A stretch of 5,637 bases of DNA, taken from the NCBI GenBank assembly GCA_964384675.1, contig CAYLNK010000380.1:1-5637 (forward strand), read 5' to 3'. Every line of letters begins with the position of its first letter. Position 1 is the stretch's first letter. This DNA comes from CAYLNK01 sp964384675. Lineage in GTDB: Bacteria > Acidobacteriota > Thermoanaerobaculia > UBA5066. The position numbers and the translations under genes are program-made. The notes beneath the pieces were generated by a model. That model saw only the letters and a list, made by a program, of their open reading frames with translations. It was not told the DNA's origin and made no database searches. Positions 5,455-5,637 of the stretch are shown here, one piece after another.

Positions 5455-5637
5455 CGCGCCTCCTCGCGGGCGGGGGCCTCCACGACGTCGAGCTCGAGCT
5501 GCACGTACGGTCCCCCCGCGAAGCCGCTCGACCGGAAGAAGGCCAGCACCGGCACGTCCGCGCGACGCACCATCGTGCGCACCCGCGGGACGCCGAGCTC
5601 CCGGAACCGGCGCGCGGCCTCGGCCACCAGCGCGGCG
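5451..5637 (-). CDS. GNAT-family N-acetyltransferase, C-terminal fragment
   Basis: Only the last 61 residues are inside the window; the gene continues beyond 5637, and the frame is open to the edge. I translated it directly: the visible part begins AALVAEAARRFRELGVPRVR and continues with VRRADVPVLAFFRSSGFAG, then GPYVQLELDV, ending with a charged, Ala/Glu/Arg-rich tail at TGA 5453-5451. The order of helix, strand, a helix with a phenylalanine pair, R-S-S-G-F turn and a final Y-V-Q-L-E-L strand is characteristic of the C-terminal half of GNAT acetyltransferases (the region equivalent to N-x-x-A-x-x-F-Y-x-x-x-G-F). The acetyl-CoA-binding R/Q-x-x-G-x-G/A loop would be upstream and is not visible. 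The substrate is unknown. Its ATGA overlap with dch places it in the benzoyl-CoA operon, which allows a role such as acetylation of a pathway enzyme, but this is inference from position only. Confidence 0.75.
   Translation of the reverse strand, partial: AALVAEAARRFRELGVPRVRTMVRRADVPVLAFFRSSGFAGGPYVQLELDVVEAPAREEAR
5459..5465 (-). promoter_or_regulatory. Shine-Dalgarno site for dch
   Basis: The minus strand reads GAGGAGG four bases before ATG 5454, within the last codons of the upstream acetyltransferase. It supports this start and coupled translation of dch with the gene before it. Confidence 0.6.

Overview
The window is a compact, GC-rich (about 70% by eye) stretch in which every supported gene lies on the minus strand, so the operon reads from the right end (5637) to the left end (1). 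It carries a complete set of the four subunits of an ATP-dependent class I benzoyl-CoA reductase of the Thauera/Rhodopseudomonas type. Next to them is the enzyme for the following step, cyclohexa-1,5-diene-1-carbonyl-CoA hydratase. This points to a bacterium that degrades aromatic compounds anaerobically through benzoyl-CoA. The host lineage cannot be fixed from the sequence. GC content and a preference for C-ending codons (GTC, CTC) fit many high-GC proteobacteria, Acidobacteriota and similar groups.

Layout in transcription order: (1) 5637-5451, the C-terminal end of a GNAT-type acetyltransferase, cut by the window edge; (2) 5454-4684, dienoyl-CoA hydratase (dch); (3) 4687-3509, reductase subunit C (bcrC); (4) 3512-2205, subunit B (bcrB); (5) 2208-904, the large ATPase/activator subunit A (bcrA); (6) 892-47, the small ATPase/activator subunit D (bcrD), with an alternative start at 907; (7) 50-1, the first 16-17 residues of a probable short-chain dehydrogenase/reductase, cut by the window edge. 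There is no intergenic space over 15 bases. Five of the six junctions are 4-base ATGA or GTGA stop/start overlaps, and the sixth also has a GTGA available.

How the genes work together: BcrA and BcrD form the ATP-hydrolysing electron activator with a bridging [4Fe-4S] cluster. They deliver low-potential electrons from ferredoxin to the BcrB-BcrC module, where benzoyl-CoA is dearomatised to the cyclic 1,5-dienoyl-CoA. Dch then adds water to give 6-hydroxycyclohex-1-ene-1-carbonyl-CoA. The next expected step is an alcohol oxidation; the SDR starting at position 50 is placed where such an enzyme could be, although the characterised Thauera-type enzyme is a zinc-type (MDR) dehydrogenase. Ferredoxin, Had, Oah and a benzoate-CoA ligase are not in the window.

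The core is a known system, and I see no wholly new one. The least explained parts are the two truncated flanking genes (GNAT and SDR). No promoter, terminator, RNA gene, repeat, CRISPR array or mobile element is supportable here; the operon promoter must lie beyond 5637.
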